A DNA stretch of 64,000 nt from Streptomyces sp. NBC_00582 (GTDB lineage Bacteria; Actinomycetota; Actinomycetes; Streptomycetales; Streptomycetaceae), in assembly GCF_036345155.1 (NCBI RefSeq), contig NZ_CP107772.1, forward strand, positions 1,364,001 to 1,428,000. The letters are read 5' to 3'. The notes beneath the pieces are model-generated. The model saw only the letters and a list, made by a program, of their open reading frames with translations. It made no database searches and was not told the DNA's origin. Of this stretch, positions 33,099-39,875 are shown in pieces (within the stretch, counting starts at the first letter, position 1; every line of letters starts with the position of its first letter). The position numbers and the translations under genes are program-made.

Positions 33099-35354
33099 TT
33101 GAGCGGGCAGGGGGCGGCGTTCGGGGCGCTGCTGCGGGAGTTGCGGCTGGCCGCGTCGCAGACCATCGAGGGTCTGGCGGAGGCGTCGGGGGTCAGTGTG
33201 CGGGGCATCGGCGACCTGGAGCGGGGGCGGCGGGCGGCTCCGCAGCGCCGTACGGTCGCGGCGCTCGCGGACGGGCTGGGCCTGGACGAGTCGCTGCGGG
33301 AGCGGCTGCTGGCGGCCGCCCGGGCGGGACGCGCTCCCGGTTACAGTCCGGTGGGCGTCCGGGCGTTCCCGCGCGGGATCGACGACTTCGTGGGCCGGGA
33401 GCCGCAGGTGGCGCGGCTGACGGAGCTGGCCGGTCGGCGGGACGCGGCGCAGCCGGTGGTGGTGGCGGTGTCGGGGCCCCCGGGCGCGGGCAAGACGACC
33501 CTCGCGCTGCACGCGGCCCGCGCGCTCGCCGACCGGTTCCCCGACGGGCAGTTGGTGGTCGACCTGTGCGGCACGGACGACGAGCCGCCCGCTGCCCCGG
33601 AGCTGGTCCTGCGGGTGCTGAAGGCCCTCCAGGTGGCCGACCGGGATCTCGCCCAGGCCGGTCCTGACGGTCATCCGGCCCTGTACCGGCAGGTGATGGC
33701 GGATCGGCGCTGTCTGCTGGTGCTGGACGACGCGCGGGACGAGGCCCAGGTACGGCCGCTGCTGCCGGCGGCGGGCGCGGCCATGGTGGTCGTGACGAGC
33801 CGGCGCATGCTGACCGGGCTGGACAGTGTGCACCGGCTGCCGCTCGGGGAGCTGAGCCCGGCGGAGGCCGCCGCCTTCCTCACCGCGCTGGTCGGCGCCG
33901 AGCGGGCGGCGGCCGATCCGGACGCCCTCGCCGATGTCGCCGCCCGCTGCGGGCATCTGCCGCTGGCGCTGCGGGTGGCGGGCAACTGGCTGGCCACCCG
34001 CACCGGTTGGACGGTACGCCGGCTCGCCGACCGGCTGGCGGCCGAGGACCGGCGTCTGGACGCGCTGGCCGCCGGTGACGTACGCGTCGCCGCCGCCTTC
34101 GACCTGTCGTACCGTCAGCTCACCCCCTCGGCGGCCCGGTTGTTCCGGCGGCTCGCGCTGCTCCCGGGCCCGGACACGGGGGCCGCGGGGGCCGCCCGGC
34201 TGACCGGGCAGGCGCTGTTCGACGCCGAGGACACCCTGGAGGAGCTGGTCGAGGCCGGGCTGCTCGGGGCGTACGGCGAGCGGTACCGGCTGCACGATCT
34301 TCTGCGGCTGTACGCCCGTTCGCGCCTGGCGGCCGAGGAGAGCGCGTCCGACGCCGTACGCGCGCGTGCGGCCCTCGACGACTGGCTGCTGGACACCACG
34401 GTGGTGGCCGGGCGCTGGTTCGAGCCGGACCACGGGGCGCCGCCCGCCGACTGGGACGGGGCGGTCGATCTGTCGAGCGCGGACCGGGCCCGGGTCTGGC
34501 TGCAGGCGGAGAGCGCGAACTGGCTGGCGGCGCTGCGCGCGGCGGCGGCCGAGGGGGCGCACCCGACCGTGGTGGAGGTGGCGGAGGCGCTGCACTGGTT
34601 CTCCGACCAGTGGATCTTCTGGGGACACTGGCCCGAGGTCTTCGGCACGGCCGCCCGCTCGGCGCGCGAGCTGGGCGATCCTGTGCTGGAGGCGACGCAC
34701 CTCAACTACCACGCGTGGGCGCTGCTCACCTGCGAGGGACGCCCGCACGACAGCCTGGACCGCTCCGCCGAGGCGCTCGAGGCCGCGCGGCGGGCCGGTG
34801 ACGTACGGCAGGAGGCGTGGGCGCACATCTATCGGGGTCTGGCGTTCCGCCGCCTGGGCGACCACGGCCCGGCCGCCGGGCACATGCACGGCGCGGTCAC
34901 GCTGTTCGAGGCCGCGGGCGATCTGCACGGCGGTCTCCAGGCCCGGCACGGGCGCGCGCTGATCCTGATGGACTCGGGCCGCCCCGAGGAGGCCCTCGTG
35001 GTGTACGAGGAGACGCTGGCGTTCCTGGAGCGGGTCCAGGACCGGCTCGCGCCGCACATCGCCGAGTTCGGCCGGGCCGGTATGCACTCGGGGATGGGCG
35101 CCTGCCACGCCCTGAGGAGGCGCTGGGCGGACTCGGTCGCGCACCACCGCGCCGCCATGGCCATCTGGCGCGGCACCGGCAACACGGCCATGGAGAGCCG
35201 CCAGCTCGTCCACCTGGGCGAGGCCCTGCTGGCCGCCGGTCGGCGGGCCGAGGCGCGGGAGGCCTTCGTCCGCTGTCTCTCCCTCGGCCCGGACGCCGAC
35301 CCGCAGCGTGTCACGGCGGCCCGCGACGCCCTCGCCCGCCTCGACACGCCCTAG
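33099..35354 (+). CDS. HTH-NB-ARC-TPR (STAND) regulator
   Basis: A 751-residue protein. Residues about 8-75 form an XRE-like helix-turn-helix (TIEGLAEASGVSVRGIGDLERG). Residues about 95-380 are a STAND NB-ARC ATPase with P-loop GPPGAGKTT (126-134), CLLVLDDA as Walker B, and a GHLPLALRVAG (GxP-type) motif. Residues about 480-750 are TPR-like repeats. Such proteins hold a signal-gated ATP switch that controls the HTH. A TTG start is chosen because GGAGGGG lies six bases upstream. It is divergent from the MoxR operon, and with its position 229 bases away it is a candidate regulator of it. Confidence 0.85.
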   Translation: MSGQGAAFGALLRELRLAASQTIEGLAEASGVSVRGIGDLERGRRAAPQRRTVAALADGLGLDESLRERLLAAARAGRAPGYSPVGVRAFPRGIDDFVGREPQVARLTELAGRRDAAQPVVVAVSGPPGAGKTTLALHAARALADRFPDGQLVVDLCGTDDEPPAAPELVLRVLKALQVADRDLAQAGPDGHPALYRQVMADRRCLLVLDDARDEAQVRPLLPAAGAAMVVVTSRRMLTGLDSVHRLPLGELSPAEAAAFLTALVGAERAAADPDALADVAARCGHLPLALRVAGNWLATRTGWTVRRLADRLAAEDRRLDALAAGDVRVAAAFDLSYRQLTPSAARLFRRLALLPGPDTGAAGAARLTGQALFDAEDTLEELVEAGLLGAYGERYRLHDLLRLYARSRLAAEESASDAVRARAALDDWLLDTTVVAGRWFEPDHGAPPADWDGAVDLSSADRARVWLQAESANWLAALRAAAAEGAHPTVVEVAEALHWFSDQWIFWGHWPEVFGTAARSARELGDPVLEATHLNYHAWALLTCEGRPHDSLDRSAEALEAARRAGDVRQEAWAHIYRGLAFRRLGDHGPAAGHMHGAVTLFEAAGDLHGGLQARHGRALILMDSGRPEEALVVYEETLAFLERVQDRLAPHIAEFGRAGMHSGMGACHALRRRWADSVAHHRAAMAIWRGTGNTAMESRQLVHLGEALLAAGRRAEAREAFVRCLSLGPDADPQRVTAARDALARLDTP

Positions 35355-35468
35355 GTGTGTTGTCCGCACGCCCAGGGCGGCACCGGCGGGCGAGGTTCCC
35401 CGCGCCGTGGCACCCATCCTCGCCGCCGCCGCTCCCGCGTGTCTTGTCCCTGAGCGCACCGGGCTGTT

Positions 35469-35482
35469 CCGTGCGCGCACGG
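35469..35482. promoter_or_regulatory. Perfect 14-bp palindrome upstream of the AraC gene
   Basis: CCGTGCGCGCACGG is fully self-complementary. It lies about 135 bases before the AraC-family start, in a 263-base gap that has no gene. It could be an operator; GC-only palindromes also arise by chance in such DNA. Confidence 0.3.
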
Positions 35483-35617
35483 TCGCGGCCGGTGGGTTTC
35501 TGCCTGCTTCCTGCCTGGAGGCGGGCGCGGCGCGCTGCTTGGCTGGAGGCGGCGGGGAGACCGGGCCGCCGCCGTTCCGTGTTCTCCTGCGCCTCGTACG
35601 GCTGGAGGGAGAACCGG

Positions 35618-36571
35618 GTGAGCCTGGTGTGGACGACGGATGCGGTTCCCGAGGAGGAGCGCCTCGCGTACTGGCGGGACGCGCTGGGCAGAGCGCTGGT
35701 GCCGATGACCGTCACCGCCCGCGGGGACGGCCCCTTCTCGGGCCGGGTCTCCACGGGACGGCTCGGTTCGCTGCGGATCTCCACCGTCGAGGCCGACGCG
35801 CAGCGCGCGAGCCGCACGCCCGCCCAGATCGCCCGCGCGGCCTCGGACTGCGTGGCGGTCGGGGTCCAGACGGCGGGCACGGCGACGCTCGTGCAGGACG
35901 GCCGGCACGCGCGCGTGGGCGAGGGCGACCTCGTCGTGTACGACACGTCACGCCCGTACGCCCTGGACTATCCGCAGCGGTTCTCGACGCGGGTGCTGCA
36001 CATGCCCCGGCGGGCGCTCGGTCTGCCCGAGGAGGAGCTGCGGCGGGTCACCGGTACCGCGATCGCGGGCGCGGAGGGTGCCGGTGCGCTGCTGGGGTCG
36101 TTCCTGACCGGACTCGCGGCGTCGCTGCCCTCGTGTTCCCCGGCGGTCGCGACGAGGCTGGCGGCCAGTGTCGTGGACCTGTTCGCCACGCTGGTGGACG
36201 AGCGGACGACGGCCGACGGGCCCTCCCCCGCCGACCACCACCACCTCGTCCCCCGGGTCCGGGACCACATCGACCGGCATCTCGCGGATCCCGGGCTGTC
36301 CCCGGCGACCATCGCGGCGGCGCACCACATCTCCGTGCGCTATCTGCACCGGCTGTTCGAGGACGAGGGGGTCACCGTGGCCCGGCTGATCCAGCGGCGG
36401 CGGCTGGAGGAGTGCGCCCGGGACCTGACGCGGAGTGACCCGGCGGCGCCGACGGTGTCGGCCGTCGCGCAGCGCTGGGGGTTCACCAACCCGGCCCATT
36501 TCAGCAGGGTCTTCCGGGCGGCCTACGGACGGTCGCCGCGCGAGTGGGCGCGCTCCGGAGCGGTCGGCTGA
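35618..36571 (+). CDS. AraC-family transcriptional regulator
   Basis: A 317-residue regulator. The N-terminal part (about 10-180) is an AraC-binding-domain-like cupin of the NphR/FeaR kind, with EADAQRASRTPAQIARA-type and EGDLVVYDTSRPY segments (quoted in part). The C-terminal part (about 215-315) holds two helix-turn-helix units, ending with WGFTNPAHFSRVFRAAYGRSPREW, shown here in pieces as WGFTNPAHFS and FRAAYG. The GTG at 35618 has GGAGGGAG upstream. It is on the same strand as the STAND gene but 263 bases away, so it probably has its own promoter. The ligand and targets are unknown. Confidence 0.88.
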   Translation: MSLVWTTDAVPEEERLAYWRDALGRALVPMTVTARGDGPFSGRVSTGRLGSLRISTVEADAQRASRTPAQIARAASDCVAVGVQTAGTATLVQDGRHARVGEGDLVVYDTSRPYALDYPQRFSTRVLHMPRRALGLPEEELRRVTGTAIAGAEGAGALLGSFLTGLAASLPSCSPAVATRLAASVVDLFATLVDERTTADGPSPADHHHLVPRVRDHIDRHLADPGLSPATIAAAHHISVRYLHRLFEDEGVTVARLIQRRRLEECARDLTRSDPAAPTVSAVAQRWGFTNPAHFSRVFRAAYGRSPREWARSGAVG

Positions 36572-36590
36572 GCCGGCGTCCGGCGGGCCC

Positions 36591-36956
36591 TCACGTCGTG
36601 GGGCGGCTCGCCCTCCAGGCGTGGAGCACGGCCACTCCGGCGAGCGTGGCCGCCGCCGCGCCGATCGCCCGGCCGCCGCCCGCGCGGGAGCACCAGGCCA
36701 GCACCGCGCCCGTCGACTGCGCCGACAGGACCGAGCCGGCGCTCAGCCAGGAGCCCACGGAGGCGAAGGAGGCGGCGGAGCCGACGGACCCCACGGACAG
36801 GAAGCCGCCGACGGAGGCGACGGACAGGGAGCTGCCCACGGAGCCGATGGAGAGGAAGGAGTCGACCGAGCCGATCGACAGCGCCGAGTTCCTCGACCAC
36901 AGCGAACGCCAGGAGGAGCCGTCCGCGCCGTCACGCTCCGCCACCGCTCTCGTCAT
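36591..36956 (-). CDS. Nonapeptide-repeat hydrophobic protein
   Basis: A 121-residue protein. About residues 24-87 consist of seven tandem nine-residue units: SALSIGSVD, SFLSIGSVG, SSLSVASVG, GFLSVGSVG, SAASFASVG, SWLSAGSVL and SAQSTGAVL. The consensus is SxLS(I/V)(G/A)SVG. The tail is hydrophobic (AIGAAAATLAGVAVLHAW) and looks membrane-embedded. The strict nine-residue period suggests a small beta-solenoid or a stacked structure. The opposite strand has an open frame of repeated PTD/E residues, which I judge to be a shadow. It is 24 bases after the flavin reductase and probably in its operon. The function is not known. Confidence 0.62.
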   Translation of the reverse strand: MTRAVAERDGADGSSWRSLWSRNSALSIGSVDSFLSIGSVGSSLSVASVGGFLSVGSVGSAASFASVGSWLSAGSVLSAQSTGAVLAWCSRAGGGRAIGAAAATLAGVAVLHAWRASRPTT

Positions 36957-36980
36957 GATCCGATCATAGGGCGGGACGGG

Positions 36981-37589
36981 TCAGGAGGACGGCCGGTCGC
37001 GGTAGGCGATGCGGGCGAGGTCGTGGACCTCGCCGACGGTGCCCCATTCGTTGCGGCCGAGCCGGGACAGGGGCCGCAGCCGCCGTATGTCGGGGTGGCC
37101 GTCGACGACGACGTCCTCACGTACGGCGGCGTGCACCACCTGGCCGAGGACCAGGGTGGAGTCGCCGATGCCGAGGGTGGAGTGCAGCCGGCACTCCAGC
37201 GCCACGGGTGAGGCGGCCACCCGGGGCGGCTTCACCCGCAGCGAGGGCTCGCGGTCGATGCCCACGGCGTCGAACTCGCCCTGGTCGGCGGGGAAATCGG
37301 TGCCGGTGGCGTTGATCTGCTCGAGGAGCGGCTCGGGCGCGAAGTTGACGACGAACTCGCCGGTGGCCTCGACGTTGCGCAGGGAGTCCTTGCGGCCGAC
37401 GGAGGTGAACTGGACGATCGGCGGGTCGGTGCAGGCGACGGTGAAGAAGGAGTGCGGGGCGAGATTGGCGGTGGTGCCGTCGGCCGACAGGGTCGACACC
37501 CAGGCGATCGGCCGGGGGACGACGACGGCGGTCAGCAGCCGGTAGAAGGCTCCCGCGCCCAGGGACTCGGGATCGAGGTCAACGCGCAT
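36981..37589 (-). CDS. Flavin reductase family protein
   Basis: A 202-residue FMN-binding split-barrel protein. The signature is PRPIAWVSTLSADGTTANLAPHSFFT (seen in pieces as PRPIAWVST and NLAPHSFF), followed by TDPPIVQFTSVG and NVEATGEFVVNFA, the flavin-contact segments. It may reduce flavin for a monooxygenase or act as a flavin-dependent oxidoreductase. The ATG at 37589 starts MRVDLDPESL, with AGGGTGG upstream. It lies 34 bases after the Lrp gene and is probably co-transcribed with it and the aminotransferase. Confidence 0.88.
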   Translation of the reverse strand: MRVDLDPESLGAGAFYRLLTAVVVPRPIAWVSTLSADGTTANLAPHSFFTVACTDPPIVQFTSVGRKDSLRNVEATGEFVVNFAPEPLLEQINATGTDFPADQGEFDAVGIDREPSLRVKPPRVAASPVALECRLHSTLGIGDSTLVLGQVVHAAVREDVVVDGHPDIRRLRPLSRLGRNEWGTVGEVHDLARIAYRDRPSS

Positions 37590-37623
37590 ACCGGCCACCC
37601 TACGGCGCCGTCGTCGGCCCAGG

Positions 37624-38064
37624 TCATCCCACGTCCCACAGGAACCGGTGGGTGTGGATCGCGAAATAGGGGAAGGACTGGACGCCGCTGACGCCCTCGA
37701 CGAGCCGCACGGTGTCGTTGACGAAGTCGAGGAGGTCCTTCGCGGTGGCGCCGACCACCTCGGCGAACAGGTCGAAGCCGCCCGAGGTGAGCACCGAGTA
37801 CACCACCTCGGGGTGGGCGGCCAGCGCGTCGGCGACGGGGCGCGGGTCGCCGTCGACGGTGATGCCGAGGAGCGCCATGGCCTGGCCGCCCATGGCCATC
37901 GGGTCGGTGACGCCGACGACCTGGACGGCACGGGAGTCCAGCAGCCGTTGCAGCCGCTGGCGGGCGGCGGAGGCGGACAGGCCGACCCGGGGGCCGAGGT
38001 CGGCGTAGGCGATGCGTCCGTCGGTCTGGAGTTCGCGCAGGATGGCCCGGTCGATGTCGTCCAC
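37624..38064 (-). CDS. Lrp/AsnC-family transcriptional regulator
   Basis: A 146-residue regulator. The N-terminal winged helix reads DDIDRAILRELQTDGRIAYADLG in pieces (DDIDRAILREL, then GLSASAARQRLQRL). The C-terminal half is the RAM ligand domain, ending GVQSFPYFAIHTHRF. The GTG start has GAGGAGAG at good spacing. It lies 17 bases after the aminotransferase stop, in the same operon. Lrp proteins often control the gene beside them and sense an amino acid; the twin palindrome at 39506-39543 before the aminotransferase is the likely target. Confidence 0.92.
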   Translation of the reverse strand: MDDIDRAILRELQTDGRIAYADLGPRVGLSASAARQRLQRLLDSRAVQVVGVTDPMAMGGQAMALLGITVDGDPRPVADALAAHPEVVYSVLTSGGFDLFAEVVGATAKDLLDFVNDTVRLVEGVSGVQSFPYFAIHTHRFLWDVG

Positions 38065-38081
38065 GTCGCTCTCCTCGGGGG

Positions 38082-39431
38082 TCAGCCGGCCAGTTCGGCG
38101 AGGGCGGCGGCGAACAGGTCGGTGTGGGTGTCGACGTCCTGCTCGGTGGTGTCGGGGCACATCAGGGCCATGTTGTGGAACGGGGTGAGGAGGATGCCCC
38201 GGTTGGCGAGGTACAGGTGGAGGAAGTCCTCCAGCTCGGTGTCACCGGCGGCCGCCGCCTCGGTGCCGGTGCGGGGCGCGGGGTCGGTGAAGCGGTACTC
38301 GGTGCGGGCGCCGAGGCGGCTGACGGACCAGGGCAGGGCATGGGCGTCGATGCCGGCGCGCACGCCCGCCTCGAAGCGCTCGGACAGCTTGTGCATATGG
38401 GTGAACGCCTCGTCCGTGAGGACGTGTTCGAGGGTGGCGCGGGTCGCGGCGACGGAGAGCGCGTTGCCCGCGAGGGTGCCGCCGACCCCGCCCATGTCGA
38501 CGAGGTCCAGGTCGCCGCGGCCCAGCAGCCGGTCGGCGAGCTCCGCGGAGAGGCCGTAGGCGCCGGCCGGGATGCCGCCGGCGATGGCCTTGCCGATGGT
38601 CAGCACGTCCGGCTCCAGATCCCAGGCGGCGGTACAGCCGCCCGGTCCGGCGGAGAAGGTGTGCGTCTCGTCGTTGATGAGCAGCGTGCCGTACCGGCGG
38701 GTGAGCTCGCGCACGCCCTCCAGATAGCCGGGCTCGGGCAGGACGATCCCGATGTTGGTGAGGGCGGGTTCCATGAGGACGGCAGCCACGTCGCCGTGGG
38801 CGAGTTCGCGCTCCAGATGGTCCAGGTCGTTGAACTCGGCCACCCGGCTGGTGAGGGTGACGTCGCAGGGCGCGCCCACGTTCCCGGGGCGGGCGGCGCC
38901 CCGGCCGTCGGGGCCGGTCACGATCAGGGACTCGTCGACGCTGCCGTGGTAGCAGTAGCTGTTGAACAGGATCTTGGGGCGGGCGGTGACGGCCCGGGCG
39001 AGGCGGATCGCCCAGCGGTTGGCGTCGGTGGCGGTGAGCGCGAAGCTCCAGCGGGTCGGGCCGAAGCGGCGGGTCAGCTCCGCGCCGACCCACTCGGCGT
39101 CCTCCGTGGGCAGCATCGCGGTCGCGCCGCCGAGCGTGGTGAAGCGGTGCTGCACTGCCTCGGCGACGGCGGCGGGCGAGTGCCCCGCCATGGCGCCGGT
39201 GTCACCGAGACAGAAGTCGATGTACTCGTGCCCGTCGACATCGCGGACCCGGGCGCCCCGCGCGGACTCCAGGTACCGGGGGAAGGCGCCGGCCGTCTTG
39301 TTCATCCAGGTCATCGGTACCCGGCCGAACAGATGCTCGGCACGTGCGTAGGCGTCCCGGGAGCGGGGGTTGCGCCGCTCGGCGTCCGCGCTCTCGCGAG
39401 CCAGGAGATGACGCAGTCGGGCACGGTCCAT
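38082..39431 (-). CDS. Class III PLP-dependent aminotransferase
   Basis: A 449-residue transaminase related to glutamate-1-semialdehyde aminomutase and aspartate aminotransferase-family (class III) enzymes. YIDFCLGDTGAMAGHSP is in the N-terminal domain, LLINDETHTF carries the cofactor-ring Asp, and LTIGKAIAGGIPAGAYG carries the PLP Lys (K281). PTEDAEWV is the substrate-side region. It moves an amino group to a keto acid or aldehyde; the substrate is unknown. It is first in an operon with the Lrp regulator. An extension past the ATG at 39431 runs into the operator and is not used. Confidence 0.9.
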   Translation of the reverse strand: MDRARLRHLLARESADAERRNPRSRDAYARAEHLFGRVPMTWMNKTAGAFPRYLESARGARVRDVDGHEYIDFCLGDTGAMAGHSPAAVAEAVQHRFTTLGGATAMLPTEDAEWVGAELTRRFGPTRWSFALTATDANRWAIRLARAVTARPKILFNSYCYHGSVDESLIVTGPDGRGAARPGNVGAPCDVTLTSRVAEFNDLDHLERELAHGDVAAVLMEPALTNIGIVLPEPGYLEGVRELTRRYGTLLINDETHTFSAGPGGCTAAWDLEPDVLTIGKAIAGGIPAGAYGLSAELADRLLGRGDLDLVDMGGVGGTLAGNALSVAATRATLEHVLTDEAFTHMHKLSERFEAGVRAGIDAHALPWSVSRLGARTEYRFTDPAPRTGTEAAAAGDTELEDFLHLYLANRGILLTPFHNMALMCPDTTEQDVDTHTDLFAAALAELAG

Positions 39432-39505
39432 GGCACATCCCTGGTCGAGTCGGACGACTGAATGCGGCAAACCTACGGCCCTCAGCGCGGCGAAGGCAAG
39501 CATTC

Positions 39506-39543
39506 ACGCTCGATTCGATTGCTGCCACACTCGAATCGAGCGT
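39506..39543. promoter_or_regulatory. Twin-palindrome operator before the aminotransferase-Lrp operon
   Basis: ACGCTCGATTCGA (39506-39518) and its exact reverse complement (39531-39543) flank a 12-base spacer. Each arm contains a near-palindromic TCGANTCGA word, and the two centres are 21 bp apart, so they lie on the same DNA face. That is the layout expected for an Lrp dimer-of-dimers. The site lies 75-112 bases before the aminotransferase ATG. Confidence 0.7.
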
Positions 39544-39875
39544 CGATCTTTTCATCCCTCCCCCCGTACGGGGCTGGTCAGGGCGGCTTCCATGCGCGAT
39601 CATGAACGGTGGTGAACCGGTCGTCGCGGGCCCCTCCGAGGGCACGAGAGACGAAGGTCACGAATACGTATCGGACATTTAACGCTTCAATCTTCACACC
39701 AGTCACACAAGTTGGTTAGGTTGACGCCAGACCGCACGATCGACTCCGGCGCACACCGCCGGGTCCGGCGGCCCAACCGCCCGGCAGGGCACTGAGCTTG
39801 GGGCACCCCTTCGCGGGGTCGCCCGGATCCGCAGGCGGGCACGGCCCGGCGGAGCACGGAAGGAGTACGTCTTCC
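39544..39875. other. Intergenic leader region before the NlpC/P60 gene, no gene seen
   Basis: This 332-base stretch holds no convincing gene on either strand. The first 180 bases are relatively AT-rich (TTTAACGCTTCAATC near 39680 and AGTTGGTTAGGTTGACG near 39710) and probably contain the promoter of the NlpC/P60 gene. The rest is GC-rich and can fold; ACCCC and GGGGT pair around 39805-39819. I looked for a ydaO-type c-di-AMP riboswitch, which often precedes such genes in actinobacteria, but could not match its conserved core. Confidence 0.4.

Noticed and set aside
36544..36969. Forward frame of 141 codons with repeated PTD/E residues opposite the nonapeptide-repeat gene
   Set aside because: It is the complement of the regular SxLSIGSVG repeat, has no ribosome site and would be an extremely charged low-complexity protein. 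The leftward reading follows the flavin reductase in operon spacing.
39801..39820. Short ACCCC/GGGGT hairpin as a terminator
   Set aside because: It lies inside the leader of the NlpC/P60 gene, not after a gene, and the stem is only five pairs.
39690..39875. Possible ydaO (c-di-AMP) riboswitch before the NlpC/P60 gene
   Set aside because: Such riboswitches often precede these genes in actinobacteria, but the conserved core could not be aligned by eye; only a simple hairpin is visible.
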